In this document: positions 31,212 through 40,950 of the stretch, piece by piece
How positions within the stretch are numbered: position 1 is the stretch's first letter
Layout of the letters: every line of letters begins with the position of its first letter
Assembly: GCA_963822595.1 (NCBI GenBank)
Contig: CAWGIG010000004.1
Coordinates: forward strand, 1 to 64,000
DNA: 64,000 bases
Direction: 5' to 3'
Origin: CAVRUH01 sp963822595
Lineage (GTDB): Bacteria; Chlamydiota; Chlamydiia; Chlamydiales; Waddliaceae
Made by a program: the position numbers and the translations under genes
The notes under the pieces: generated by a model
Databases searched by the model: none
Told to the model about the DNA's origin: nothing
Seen by the model: the letters and a program-made list of their open reading frames with translations, nothing else

Positions 31212-31743
31212 ATAAAGATAGCCGGCTTTCTATTGCATCGCCCAAAAAGGCGCCGACTCCACCCGATTCTACACCGGAAATGAGCTCTTCATTATGAATG
31301 TTCATCAGGTCTTTGCTCATCTCGCATGCGATCAATTTGACACCAAGATCCTGTGCAATTTTTATAAGGTCTTCTAATGATGTTACATTCTTTTTTTGCA
31401 TTTTGTGGGTCATTAATTTAGTCCCAACCCCCCAATAATGCATTTTAGATAACGAAAGATTCGACGCTCCAGATGGAGCCATCAATGTCATCATGCGCGA
31501 AAGCCAGTCCTTTTCAGCATAAATCTTTTGCTTTCGGAGGGCGTTCAAACCCCAAAAAGTAAAGAACATTGTCACTTGCTGGCCGATAGCAGCAGCCCCG
31601 GTTGCAATAATAAATGCTGCTAGAACACGATCCAAATCTTCTGAAAACACCACTAAAGTCACTTGATCTTTAGATTGTTTTTTCTCAAGATCAGCAACGC
31701 GATTTTCTAGATCCAACAGCTTTTCTTCCAGAGTTTTTTCCAC
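31204..31743 (-). CDS. DsrE/DsrF-like (DsrE2) sulfur-carrier family protein
   Basis: This 179-residue protein has an N-terminal coiled-coil stretch (LEEKLLDLENRVADLEKKQS) and a DsrE/F/DrsH-like domain: VTLVVFSEDLDRVLAAFIIA, MFFTFWGLNALRK and GVKLIACEMSKDLM, where C140 is the conserved sulfur-carrying cysteine. DsrE2 proteins pass sulfane sulfur together with TusA and rhodaneses in sulfur-oxidising bacteria. It is the last gene of a three-gene operon, five bases after tusA. The hydrophobic stretch at ~40-60 may associate with the membrane, as noted for DsrE2. Its partner here is probably the neighbouring TusA (inference). Confidence 0.85.
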   Translation of the reverse strand: MEKTLEEKLLDLENRVADLEKKQSKDQVTLVVFSEDLDRVLAAFIIATGAAAIGQQVTMFFTFWGLNALRKQKIYAEKDWLSRMMTLMAPSGASNLSLSKMHYWGVGTKLMTHKMQKKNVTSLEDLIKIAQDLGVKLIACEMSKDLMNIHNEELISGVESGGVGAFLGDAIESRLSLFI

Positions 31744-31748
31744 AATTC

Positions 31749-31991
31749 TTAACCTGTTTTCTTGATGTAATGAATAAAAACTGCTTTGCCGTCTTGGTTT
31801 TGTTCTTCTTGTTTAATTATTTCAAGGTTCTTAGCTGATTTCGCCCATCCTTGAAAATCTTTTATGGAGCCACGGTCAGTAGCAATGACTTTAAGAACCT
31901 GGCCTTGTCCGAGATTGTTAACTTCGCTTCTGGCTTTTACCAAAGGCATGGGGCATGAAAGCCCGCTAACATCCAACACTTTTTCTTCCAT
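31749..31991 (-). CDS. TusA-family sulfurtransferase
   Basis: This 80-residue protein carries the family hallmark LDVSGLSCPMPLVKAR, with C13 as the persulfide-carrying residue, and the typical end (VIATDRGSIKDFQGWA...). TusA proteins shuttle persulfide sulfur from cysteine desulfurases or rhodaneses to acceptors. The gene lies 12 bases after the rhodanese/MBL gene and five before dsrE2, as in sulfur-oxidation clusters, rather than in a tRNA-thiolation context. With a cysteine desulfurase encoded just upstream on the other strand, both donors of the relay are present in the island. Confidence 0.92.
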   Translation of the reverse strand: MEEKVLDVSGLSCPMPLVKARSEVNNLGQGQVLKVIATDRGSIKDFQGWAKSAKNLEIIKQEEQNQDGKAVFIHYIKKTG

Positions 31992-32003
31992 ACATTCCTT
32001 CCG

Positions 32004-33188
32004 TTATGTTTTCAAAGAGCAAATATTTTTTCCCAACTCTAGTTGGGCTGCAAGTTCATCATCCGCCGGGAGAAGCCCTAAATTGACTCTCTTGATGTCA
32101 ATGTATTCCTCTTTAAACTGAGGAAGGTTGCTTGAAATATATGCCGTAAATTCTTGCAAAGACTTTTGAGCCATCATTAACCCTTTGTTAGTCTTTTTCA
32201 ACTTTCCAAGAGTGTTGGAATAATTTTGGCTTTCGTATGCCTCTTCCGAGTCGCTAAAATGGGCTGGGAGCACAATCGTATCGTCCGGCAATTCTAATAA
32301 TTTTCTTATCGAATCGTAATGCAGCACCGTCCACTCCTTCGCATGCCCGCCTAAATCGGGCCGGGCGATAGAACCAAGAAAGATGCTGTCTCCTGTAAAC
32401 AAATACTTATTGTCTAGAAGGAAGGCTTGATTGCCTAATGTATGTCCGGGCACATGCAACGCCTTTAATTCAAATTTCTCAAGACGGAATATTCTATCAG
32501 CCCAAGAGGCTTCATAGGCAAACTTTGCCGGAAGCATATCCATCGGATGAATTCCATCATAAGGATGGAGATAATAGGGCACTCCAAACTTTTCGGCTAA
32601 CGCTCTCCCGCCGCTGATATGATCAGCATGGGCATGTGTATCTAAAATGAATTGCGGTTTGAGGTTTAACTCTTTAAATATCTCAAGGTAAGGTTGGGTA
32701 TCTCTAAATGGATCGATTACCGCGGCCATACCATCCGTAACAATGACATAACTTAAACAGCCTTTTGAGGTGCGAATCACTTGTATGATGGTAAGGCTCG
32801 GTAAATCCACGATCGTTTTATTTTCGGTATAGCTTCCCCAGGACTGCATTCCACCCTTTAGACAGGAAGCTTGATATCCTAGTTCAGCAAGGATATCCGT
32901 TAGAATTAATGCAGAGCATCCTTTATTACACACAACGACAATTTGTTTATCCTTAGGAAGTTGTGTCTTGAAATTTTCATGGATGGCTTGGATAATGGAT
33001 TCTTTGAAGTCTTCTTTGCCCCCTTTTTCTATAAAATCGTAGTAAGGGATATTCAATTTAGGAGTTTCTTTTTTACCTTCAATATGCGATTTTTCATATT
33101 CATCTGCAGCACGCACATCAAGCAGAAAGAAACTCGATCCATCATCTATATATTTGTGTAACTCTTTTGGAGATAGCTCTCGTGGCAT
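32004..33188 (-). CDS. rhodanese-metallo-beta-lactamase fusion, persulfide dioxygenase-like
   Basis: Residues 1-122 form a rhodanese domain with active-site cysteine C87 in IVVVCNKGCSALIL. Residues ~130-394 form an ETHE1-like metallo-beta-lactamase domain: TSKGCLSYVIV, THAHADH (H185, H187, D189, H190), VPGHTLGNQAFLL, LFTGDSIFLGSIARPDLGG and a later LPAHF. ETHE1-type enzymes oxidise glutathione or protein persulfide to sulfite, and rhodaneses move sulfane sulfur. The rhodanese-first order differs from CstB, where the rhodanese is C-terminal. It is the first gene of the minus-strand sulfur operon and lies divergent from the encapsulin gene across a 131-bp intergenic region. Confidence 0.85.
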   Translation of the reverse strand: MPRELSPKELHKYIDDGSSFFLLDVRAADEYEKSHIEGKKETPKLNIPYYDFIEKGGKEDFKESIIQAIHENFKTQLPKDKQIVVVCNKGCSALILTDILAELGYQASCLKGGMQSWGSYTENKTIVDLPSLTIIQVIRTSKGCLSYVIVTDGMAAVIDPFRDTQPYLEIFKELNLKPQFILDTHAHADHISGGRALAEKFGVPYYLHPYDGIHPMDMLPAKFAYEASWADRIFRLEKFELKALHVPGHTLGNQAFLLDNKYLFTGDSIFLGSIARPDLGGHAKEWTVLHYDSIRKLLELPDDTIVLPAHFSDSEEAYESQNYSNTLGKLKKTNKGLMMAQKSLQEFTAYISSNLPQFKEEYIDIKRVNLGLLPADDELAAQLELGKNICSLKT

Positions 33189-33254
33189 AGGTTTCCTGAT
33201 TTATGATTGTTCTTTCTAAACTCCATATCCATTTATTCAATAAATGTAAATATA

Positions 33255-33284
33255 TTGTGTAAAAATTATATTTGGTTGTATAAG
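33255..33284 (+). promoter_or_regulatory. candidate promoter for encapsulin-desulfurase operon
   Basis: TTGTGT (33255-33260) and TATAAG (33279-33284) are 18 bp apart, 35 bp ahead of the encapsulin ATG. A strong ribosome-binding site (agggggt) lies just before the start. The divergent persulfide-dioxygenase operon starts from the same 131-bp gap, so shared control is possible. Confidence 0.4.
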
Positions 33285-33319
33285 ACGATAGTTTAGACAA
33301 ATTTTAACAGGGGGTCAAG

Positions 33320-34744
33320 ATGTCTGATCATATTCAAGTTGTGGAACCAAGAAGTATTTCACCTAAATCTGCCAGGCAGCTAGCAACTACGGATAAAACC
33401 AAGCCGCAGCTTCCTTCTAAAACGCCGCGTTGGCTGCTAAAAGCCATTCCTTGGGTGAATGTCGACACGGGTATTTATCGTGTTAACCGAGTAAAATGTC
33501 ATCTTGGAGCTTCTTTTTTGGAATCCGATATTGAATATGAGAAGAAATCCCACTCTAACCCTACTGTGGCTGAAGAAATTTTAAATCATTATCTTTTTAA
33601 ACAATTAAGCCCCGATGACAGAGCAGCCATTGCTAAAGAAATGGTGCAACAAGACACAAAACCTAATGAAGTGATCATTAAAGAGGGAGAGCATGACAGT
33701 AAGTTTTATGTAATTCTCTCAGGGAATTATGAAGTTAGCTATAAAAGTAAGTTTGGAAAAAGTCAGGTGATGAATAATCTAAGCAAGGGAGACCACTTTG
33801 GCGAACTCGCACTGCTCGGCAATTTCCCAGGCAATGCCACTGTGACCTCTAAGTCGACCGGAACCCTTTGTCGGCTATCCAAGACCTCCTTCGAAAAGAT
33901 CATCAAAAATCCCATCATAAAAAACCTGATTGAACAATCCGCAGAAGAACGTATGCGGGAACTAAAAAATATGACCATGTTTGGGGAAAAGAAAATTCCA
34001 ATTAAATCAGGTCATGTTGGGGAACCTAAGTTGCCTACAACATACATTGAATATGAAGAAAACCCCCTTGAACATCATTTAAGCGTCATTCAAACAATTG
34101 TTGGAATCCACACTCGCATAGCAGATCTTTATAACACCCCCTACAATCAAGTTGAAGAACAAATTCGTTTGACAACCGAAATGATCCTGGAACGTGAAGA
34201 ATTTGAATTAATCAACAATAAGAGCTTTGGACTTTTGCATAAAGCAATGTCCAAAGGAATTATTACTACAAGAAACGGGCCTCCAACTCCAGATGATTTA
34301 GACGATCTTCTTGCCTTGGTCTGGAAAAAACCTACTTTTTTCTTCGCTCACCCAAAAGCAATTGCTGCCTTTGGTAGAGAATGTACAAAGAGAGGCGTCC
34401 CTCCTCCAACAACGAACATGTTCGGCGGTACATTTATAACATGGCGTGGGATTCCTATGATTCCAACGGACAAATTAGAAATCGAAAATGACCCTAATAA
34501 CCCAAGTTTTGGCACGACAAATATTATCTGTATCCGTGTAGGTGAACAGGACCAGGGAGTTGTCGGGCTCTACAAGAACGACGTCCCGGGACAAACCCTG
34601 CCAGGTCTAGCTATCCATTTTATGGGTATCGACGAACACTCTATCGCTAACTATCTCATTACGAAATACTTCTCTTTAGCTATCTTGGTTCCCGATGCAG
34701 TTGCTGTTTTGAGAGATGTAGAGGTCGGCCATTATCATGACTAA
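33320..34744 (+). CDS. family 2B-type encapsulin shell protein with cNMP-binding domain
   Basis: This 474-residue protein matches family 2 encapsulin shells, HK97-fold proteins that self-assemble into protein nanocompartments. An N-terminal arm (1-85) leads to an inserted cyclic-nucleotide-binding domain (about 88-200: KPNEVIIKEGEHDSKFYVIL, GDHFGELALLGNFPGNATV), the mark of family 2B. The capsid part follows: EYEENPLEHHLSVIQTIVGI, NNKSFGLLHKAMSKG, PTFFFAHPKAIAAFGRECTK, FGGTFITWRGIPMIPTDKL, QDQGVVGLYKNDVPGQTLPG and the end LRDVEVGHYHD. The phosphate cassette lacks the usual arginine (PGNATV instead of PRxAT). The next gene, its likely cargo, overlaps by eight bases. Identification is from recalled family features. 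Confidence 0.88.
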   Translation: MSDHIQVVEPRSISPKSARQLATTDKTKPQLPSKTPRWLLKAIPWVNVDTGIYRVNRVKCHLGASFLESDIEYEKKSHSNPTVAEEILNHYLFKQLSPDDRAAIAKEMVQQDTKPNEVIIKEGEHDSKFYVILSGNYEVSYKSKFGKSQVMNNLSKGDHFGELALLGNFPGNATVTSKSTGTLCRLSKTSFEKIIKNPIIKNLIEQSAEERMRELKNMTMFGEKKIPIKSGHVGEPKLPTTYIEYEENPLEHHLSVIQTIVGIHTRIADLYNTPYNQVEEQIRLTTEMILEREEFELINNKSFGLLHKAMSKGIITTRNGPPTPDDLDDLLALVWKKPTFFFAHPKAIAAFGRECTKRGVPPPTTNMFGGTFITWRGIPMIPTDKLEIENDPNNPSFGTTNIICIRVGEQDQGVVGLYKNDVPGQTLPGLAIHFMGIDEHSIANYLITKYFSLAILVPDAVAVLRDVEVGHYHD

Positions 34745-36266
34745 TCCATTTTTTATCCCGGCTGGAGATGAACCAAAATTCGAGCAAATAGCTAAAATTT
34801 TGGTCAATCATGCCCAAGGGGTGCGAGGTGATCCTATTCAATCGGAATATAATCACGATCACTCCCCTCAAGCCGTTGGCATTTCAATGCCAAGATCATC
34901 GCAGGAATTGGAGCAAGAAGCTCATTTAGGAACATCTACAGACAAGCTAGATTTGCCTTATGCGGAGGTTTCTAAGGCTTCTCCCTCTCCCTGGAATTAT
35001 TCTTCGTGGATTCCAATGAATGAGCAAATTTTAGATAAATTTTCTCATCCTTTCCAAAACAATGAAACTTTTGATTTTAAATCTGTACGTAAAGATTTTC
35101 CCATCCTATCCAGTTCTATGGTTTGGTTCGATAATGCAGCAACAACTCAAAAACCTGATAGTGTAATGCAAGCCATGGATAAATTTCTACGGGAAGAAAA
35201 TTCCAATATCCATCGCGGCGCCCATCAGTACGCTAAAGGAGCCACCGATCACTATGAGAATGCCCGGAGTACTGTCGCAAAATTTATCCATGCTAAAAAT
35301 GCAAAGGAAATCATTTTTGTTCGAGGATGTACCGAAGGGATTAATTTAGTTGCCCATAGTTTTGGAGAAATCTTTGTCCAACCAGGCGATGAGATCGTTA
35401 TCTCCTATCTCGAACACCATTCTAATATTTTGCCCTGGCAAACTCTAGCAAAAAGGAAAGGTGCCCGTTTACGTGTCATCCCCATAGATAAGAATGGGGA
35501 TATTAATTTGGAAGAATATGCACGTCTCCTAAGCGGCAAAACGAAAATAGTGGCTATTACGCAAGTTGCCAATTCCATCGGAACAGTGTTGCCCGTAGAA
35601 ATGATGACCAAAATGGCAAAAGCTTTCGGTGCCCATGTCCTGATTGATGCTGCACAGTCTATCCCTCACTTTGAGATCAATGTAGAAGAATTAGGATGCG
35701 ACTTCTTAACCTTTTCCGGACACAAGATCTATGGCCCTACAGGCATAGGTGTGGTTTATGGCAAAGAAACACTGCTCAATTTAATGCAACCCTATCAAAC
35801 CGGTGGAGGCATGATTGAGGACGTAACTTTTGATCAGGCAACTTATGCAACAGCTAATAGTAAATTTGAGGCAGGGACTCCGAATGTTGTTGGAGCCATC
35901 GGTCTGAAGGCTGCTTTGGATTATGTGCAAAAAATTGGATTAAATAACATCGCATCCTATGAAAAAGAATTAACTGACTATGCTCTAAACGCGTTAGGGA
36001 AGATTGCTAATCTTCAGTTTATTGGGAATCCGAAAGAGCGTGTAAGTGTGATTTCCTTTGTTCTTGAAAAGGGAAAAACTGAACGTTTAGTCCAAAGTTT
36101 GGACGACAATAACATTGCCCTGCGCATCGGGCATCATTGTGCACTGCCCACAATGAGATTCTTTGGCAAAGAAGCGACAATACGGCCTTCTTTTGCCTTT
36201 TATAACACCAAAGAAGAAATTGATTTACTGGTTGATGTAATCAGTACGGTCTGCTGTACAGAGTGA
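34737..36266 (+). CDS. SufS-like cysteine desulfurase, likely encapsulin cargo
   Basis: This group II cysteine desulfurase releases sulfur from cysteine as an enzyme persulfide. Catalytic features are intact: NIHRGAHQYAKGATD, LEHHSNILPWQ, the PLP lysine K330 in TFSGHKIYGPTG, and the persulfide cysteine C468 in LRIGHHCALP. Residues 1-112 precede the SufS fold and are rich in Ser, Pro, Asn and Gln (ASPSPWNYSSWIPMNEQ...). Such a disordered extension is what targets cysteine desulfurases into family 2 encapsulins. The ATG overlaps the shell gene's stop by eight bases (ATGACTAA), so the two are translationally coupled. The extension is absent from housekeeping SufS, which supports a cargo role. 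Confidence 0.92.
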   Translation: MTNPFFIPAGDEPKFEQIAKILVNHAQGVRGDPIQSEYNHDHSPQAVGISMPRSSQELEQEAHLGTSTDKLDLPYAEVSKASPSPWNYSSWIPMNEQILDKFSHPFQNNETFDFKSVRKDFPILSSSMVWFDNAATTQKPDSVMQAMDKFLREENSNIHRGAHQYAKGATDHYENARSTVAKFIHAKNAKEIIFVRGCTEGINLVAHSFGEIFVQPGDEIVISYLEHHSNILPWQTLAKRKGARLRVIPIDKNGDINLEEYARLLSGKTKIVAITQVANSIGTVLPVEMMTKMAKAFGAHVLIDAAQSIPHFEINVEELGCDFLTFSGHKIYGPTGIGVVYGKETLLNLMQPYQTGGGMIEDVTFDQATYATANSKFEAGTPNVVGAIGLKAALDYVQKIGLNNIASYEKELTDYALNALGKIANLQFIGNPKERVSVISFVLEKGKTERLVQSLDDNNIALRIGHHCALPTMRFFGKEATIRPSFAFYNTKEEIDLLVDVISTVCCTE

Positions 36267-36286
36267 ATCGATTTATCCATTCACTC
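36261..36286 (+). terminator. stem-loop after the desulfurase gene
   Basis: GAGTGAAT (36261-36268) pairs with ATTCACTC (36279-36286) across a 10-base loop, overlapping the stop codon. There is no T-tract after it, so it may only weaken read-through into the paralogue gene downstream. Confidence 0.35.
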
Positions 36287-36328
36287 CATACTACAAATGA
36301 CTATGTAATATATTTATTATTATAATTT

Positions 36329-36357
36329 TTGACAAATACATCGTAATGTTTTATTAT
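36329..36357 (+). promoter_or_regulatory. strong sigma70-like promoter of array 2, gene 5
   Basis: A perfect TTGACA (36329-36334) and TATTAT (36352-36357) are separated by 17 bp, 56 bp ahead of the ATG at 36413. The leader ends caataatagagtatt, similar to the leaders of the 16.6-kb and 41.3-kb genes, with no good Shine-Dalgarno sequence. Confidence 0.65.
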
Positions 36358-36412
36358 TCACCATGTTTTAAAAAATATTATTTTTCAATCGCACCTTCAA
36401 TAATAGAGTATT

Positions 36413-39400
36413 ATGAGCTTGATAAACGTATCAAAGTGTTCCGATGTGCAACAGTTCACAAAACACCTAGAAGCGATTGAAACAACGCTTTCGAGACTGG
36501 GTACACTGGAAAAGCCTTCGATCGATAAAATTTCAAAATTTTTCGACAGTAATATTAATTATATCGTAAGTAACGATACTTTTGCTTGCAGATTCTATTC
36601 CATCGCAACTAAAGTCATATTAAATTTCGCGTATTATCCTTTAGTTTGTAAAGTGCAAAATAATGCATTTTCTATTTTAAAAGAAAATGAAAGTGGCAAC
36701 ACGCAATCTTTAGCAGATGGAATCAATCTCATGGAAATTCCTCTAGCTACCTTAAATCTTACCGCAGAAGAATTGTACGAGCTTATTCCGAAGCTAACTT
36801 ATATAGATCTAAGTAATTTCGATTTTTCAAAATATGATATAAAGAAATTCAAATTCAAATACACTTATCAAGGTCCATGTTTTAGGTTGAAGACTTCAGA
36901 TAAGGGAACTCTATTCAATGTCGTCAAGCTTTGTGCAATGCAGCAAGCCTATGTAACAGCCGAATATATCCAATTCTTCGGAATCAAAGATAAATTACAC
37001 TTATTCGAGATTGCCAAAATCTGCGCGGAGCGATATGGAGGTGCAACAGCTTTATATATTAATAACTTCGAGATCGAAGACAAGACTCACCTGTACGAGA
37101 TCGCTAAGCTCTGCGCTGTTAGCGATATTAATTGGGGTACAACTGAAAATATCAAAAACTTGGGAATCGTAGATAAGACACACTTATATGAGATCGCCAA
37201 GATCTCTGCTAAACAGTATTACAGTAGAACAGCAGAAAGAATAAAAATCTACGGCATAGAAAATAAGATACACTTATACGAAATAGCAAAACTCTGTGCG
37301 GAAAACAACGGCGGTGAAACAGCAAAACATATAAATAACTTTGGAATCGAAGATCAGTCACAATTATTCGAGATCGCAAAACTTTGCGTTAAGCAAAATT
37401 CTTATAACACTATCAGAGAAATAAAAAATTTTGGAATCGAGGATCCAACTCAATTATTTGAGCTTGCAAAAATCTGCGCTCAAAATGTTTACCCGAATAC
37501 GCTTCAATACATCATCATAAACTGTGGAATCAAAGATAAGGCACAATTGTTTGAGATCGTCAAACTCGCTGCTCTACGAGATGGTGAGGAAACTTCTAAT
37601 AATATCAATTTTCTGGAATTGAAGACAAAATACAGTTATATGAAATCGCCATCCTATGCGCTAAACAAGATCCCATTTCCACAACTTATAATATCAATAA
37701 CTTCGGAATTGAAGATCAGATACATTTATTGGAGATTACCAAACTCTGCGCTCAGAAAGCAGGTTGTGAAGTCGCTTCAAATATCAAAAATATCAAGATC
37801 AATGATAAAACACACTTGTTCGAAATCGCAAAAATCTGCGCCGGGCATCATCATTATAGAAGACCGGGAATTCCTGATTTTATTAAAGACTTTGGGATTG
37901 AAGATAAGAGACGCCTAATCGAAATTGCAAAGCTTTGCGCTATTCGATGTGGGGGTGCAACAGCTCGCTGTATTAAAGACTTCGGAATCGACAATAAGAT
38001 AGAATTATTTGAGATCGCTAAAATATGCGCGCAGCAAAATGGACAGGAAACTTCCGCAAATATTCAAAATTTTGGAATCGAAGATCATACGCAGTTATTT
38101 GAAATCGCAAAACTTTGCGCGCTAAATGATGGTGAAGGAACAACTTCCTATATCAAAAAATTCGGAATCGTTGATAAGACGCAGTTATACGAAATCGCCA
38201 AGATATGCGCTCAACATGTTCGCATTAAAACATCTATATTGATTCGAAAATTTAGAATTGTAGATCAGACTCAAATAATTGAAATCGCCAAGCTCTGCGC
38301 TCAACAGAACGGGGGGGATACAGCGTTATATATCGAAAATTTTGGGATAGAAGACAAGATACAATTATTTGAAATCGCGAAACTCTGCGCACGGCAGGAT
38401 GGCTGTGGAACAGCATGCAATATAAAAAACTTCGGAATCAACGATAAGATACAGTTGTTCGAGATCGCCAAGCTTTGCGCTCAGCAGAATGGCGATGGAA
38501 CAGCCGCACATATCAAAAGATTTGGTATTGAACATAAGTCAGAATTATTGGAGATCGCGAAACTCTGCGCCCAACAAACGGGTGGAATGGCTTCATCGAT
38601 CACAAACTTTGGGATTGAAGATAAGGCACAATTATTTGAAATAGCCACACTATGCGCTCAACAGGATGGCGGCAGGACTGCCAGATATATCAAAAACTTC
38701 AAAATTGATGATAAGACACAATTATTAGAGATTGCCTATTTATGCGCTCAGCAGGATGGTCGCTGGACCACTGAATTTAATCAAAACTTCGGGATCGAAG
38801 ATAATGCACAATTACTCGAGATCGCCAAACTCTGCGCCCAGCAAGATGGCAGTGGAACAGCTCAATATATTCGTTGTTTCCCAATCAAAGATAAAGGTCA
38901 ATTATTTGAGATTGCAACGCTCTGCGCGCGACAAAGTGGCTATGGGACAGCTCAGCATCTTATAAACTTCGGCATCGATGATCCACACATGCGTTGGGAA
39001 TTGTTCCTTGAATGTTTGAATACTGACCAAACTATGTTTCAGAATATGCGATCGTTTTGTCCCCTTCCAGAGGTGGTAGGCGAACATTTGTTTCTTCTTG
39101 CAGAATTACTGATCAAAACAATCTACCCACCTCATGAGGAAAAACCGGCTCCAGAAGAATTCTTTATTGGAACAATAGACTTGATTGGAGCGCTTTCCTG
39201 CTCAAAAGAAAACAAAGAACAATTGAGGCGAAATTGTCGATGAAATTGCAAGATTAGAAATTCATATTCAAAATGAGGCCGCACCTTGGCTTTTGAAAGC
39301 TTTATTTTTATGCATTCAAATGCCAACAGAAAATCTCAACTGGTTATTAGAAAGTAAACTATTGCTCAAACTTTTTAATTTGCACGAGCCTCGTCTTAGA

Positions 39401-40933
39401 TCCCTCCTAACGCCTGGTCTATTTAAATTAGCTCGAAGTAAAAGAGTTATACCCAAGGGAACAAAAGGATTGCCGTTACTAGCGATTCCATTCTTCCAAC
39501 TCGAACAACTAGGAGTTCCTCCAGAGAAGCTAAAGCAAATAAGCGAAAATCTAAAGCGACAACAGAATAAAGAGAAATCCAAATTAAAAAATGCAGTGAC
39601 TGTACAAACGATCCTCCATACCATCCATTTACTTACAACAACTCCTACCCTTTCTTCAGCGCAAAAAATGCGGGCAATAGATAAAATCTTCTATAATGAA
39701 AAACAAATAATCGAAGAAAATATAGACACCCTCTTAAAGAAAATCGCAGCTGTAAAAGCCCTTATGCAAATGAAAAATAAAGAGTGGACAAATTTCTCTA
39801 AAGATCCCATTGATGAATTTAGCGCCTCGTTTGAGAAACTTGTCCCTCTAAAAGACTTCAAAGGTAATGTTTCCGATCGATACGAAAAAATATTTGCAAA
39901 AAGCCGAAATCCTTATGGACTGATCACCTATGCCGCAGGTCTTAAAACACTCAATGACCTTGAAGTTATGGAATGTCTTGGGCGCTTTGTCAGCGCTGTT
40001 TTTAATGGAACTTTCAAAGAAACACGCTACGATACAGCCAATAATCTACACATCAAAACGATTTCGGAATCTCACCTTGAGATCCTTAAACTATGGAAAC
40101 AAAATTCTGAAAAAACTTTAGAGATTTCCCAAGAAGAAGAGAATAATAAGGATTTTAATACTAAAGAGTGGCTTAGAACCAAACTGATCACTGATAGACA
40201 TCTTGGTGAAACAAAGATTCCCTTTATTGAGGATTATTTCAAAGCAACCACAGATGAAGACAGATTGCTTGTTTCCAAAAAGTTAACAGAGGAGTTGGAA
40301 AAAGCGCCGAGCGAAATACTAAAGCTGCAACAGGCCTGTATTGTATTTGCAGAAGCGAAACCTGATAACTTCACTCCCCTCCTTAAAGAGATACAATCTT
40401 GTTTAGATGAACGCACTGAATTTGCACATGACGTGAATGGGATGCTTCAAGGCAAGAAAAAAACCTCTGCTCTTAAAATTGTCAACACAGATGATCCAAT
40501 TGATCTACTCCTTTGTGGCAGTGATGTTTCGGGTAGTTGCCAGAGACTTGACGGGAATCCCAAACTAAATAAAGGTCTCCTCGGCTATCTGATGGATGGA
40601 AAAAACCGTCTTTTGGCGATCAAAGATGTAAAAGGTAAAATTGTAGCCCGTTGCTTATTGCGACTTATGTGGGATGGCGCAGGTCCTGTCATCTATAGGG
40701 ATCGCATTTATCCTGAAATTAATGATTTTAGACTTACGAAAGCATTGAATCAATCCGCGATAGAGCTTGCGAAAGAGCTAAAGACCCCTTTAACTGGCCC
40801 AGATGAAGGTATTCCGTATGAGAAGTCACTTCACGCATTAGGAGGGTCTGCCCCTTACGAATATTGCGATGCCTGCCATGGCATACAAAAAGGCCCATAC
40901 ACAATTTTCAAAGCAAATAAGATTGAAATTTAA
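36413..40933 (+). CDS. giant solenoid-repeat protein, paralogue 5, two frameshifts
   Basis: One gene of ~1500 codons is split over three frames. The first frame (to ~37,612) holds the N-terminal domain and eight repeats. A lost base near 37,612 moves to the second frame, which holds the remaining repeats (about 23 in all, the longest array in the window). An extra base near 39,230 (attgaggcgaaattgtcg) restores the first frame for the C-terminal region, with DDPIDLLLCGSDVSGSCQRL, VARCLLRLMWDGAGPVIYRD and PYEYCDACHG. It ends FKANKIEI with no KEGEV tail, in line with the next paralogue having its own promoter 330 bp on. Confidence 0.8.
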
Positions 40934-40950
40934 AAAATATCGCCACTTAC

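Noticed and set aside
31864..32121. Plus-strand 85-residue frame across tusA and the rhodanese gene
   Set aside because: It is antisense to two well-supported genes and has no recognisable features.
33581..33920. Reading the encapsulin gene as a CRP-type transcription regulator because of its cNMP domain
   Set aside because: There is no helix-turn-helix after the domain, and the rest of the 474 residues match an encapsulin shell.
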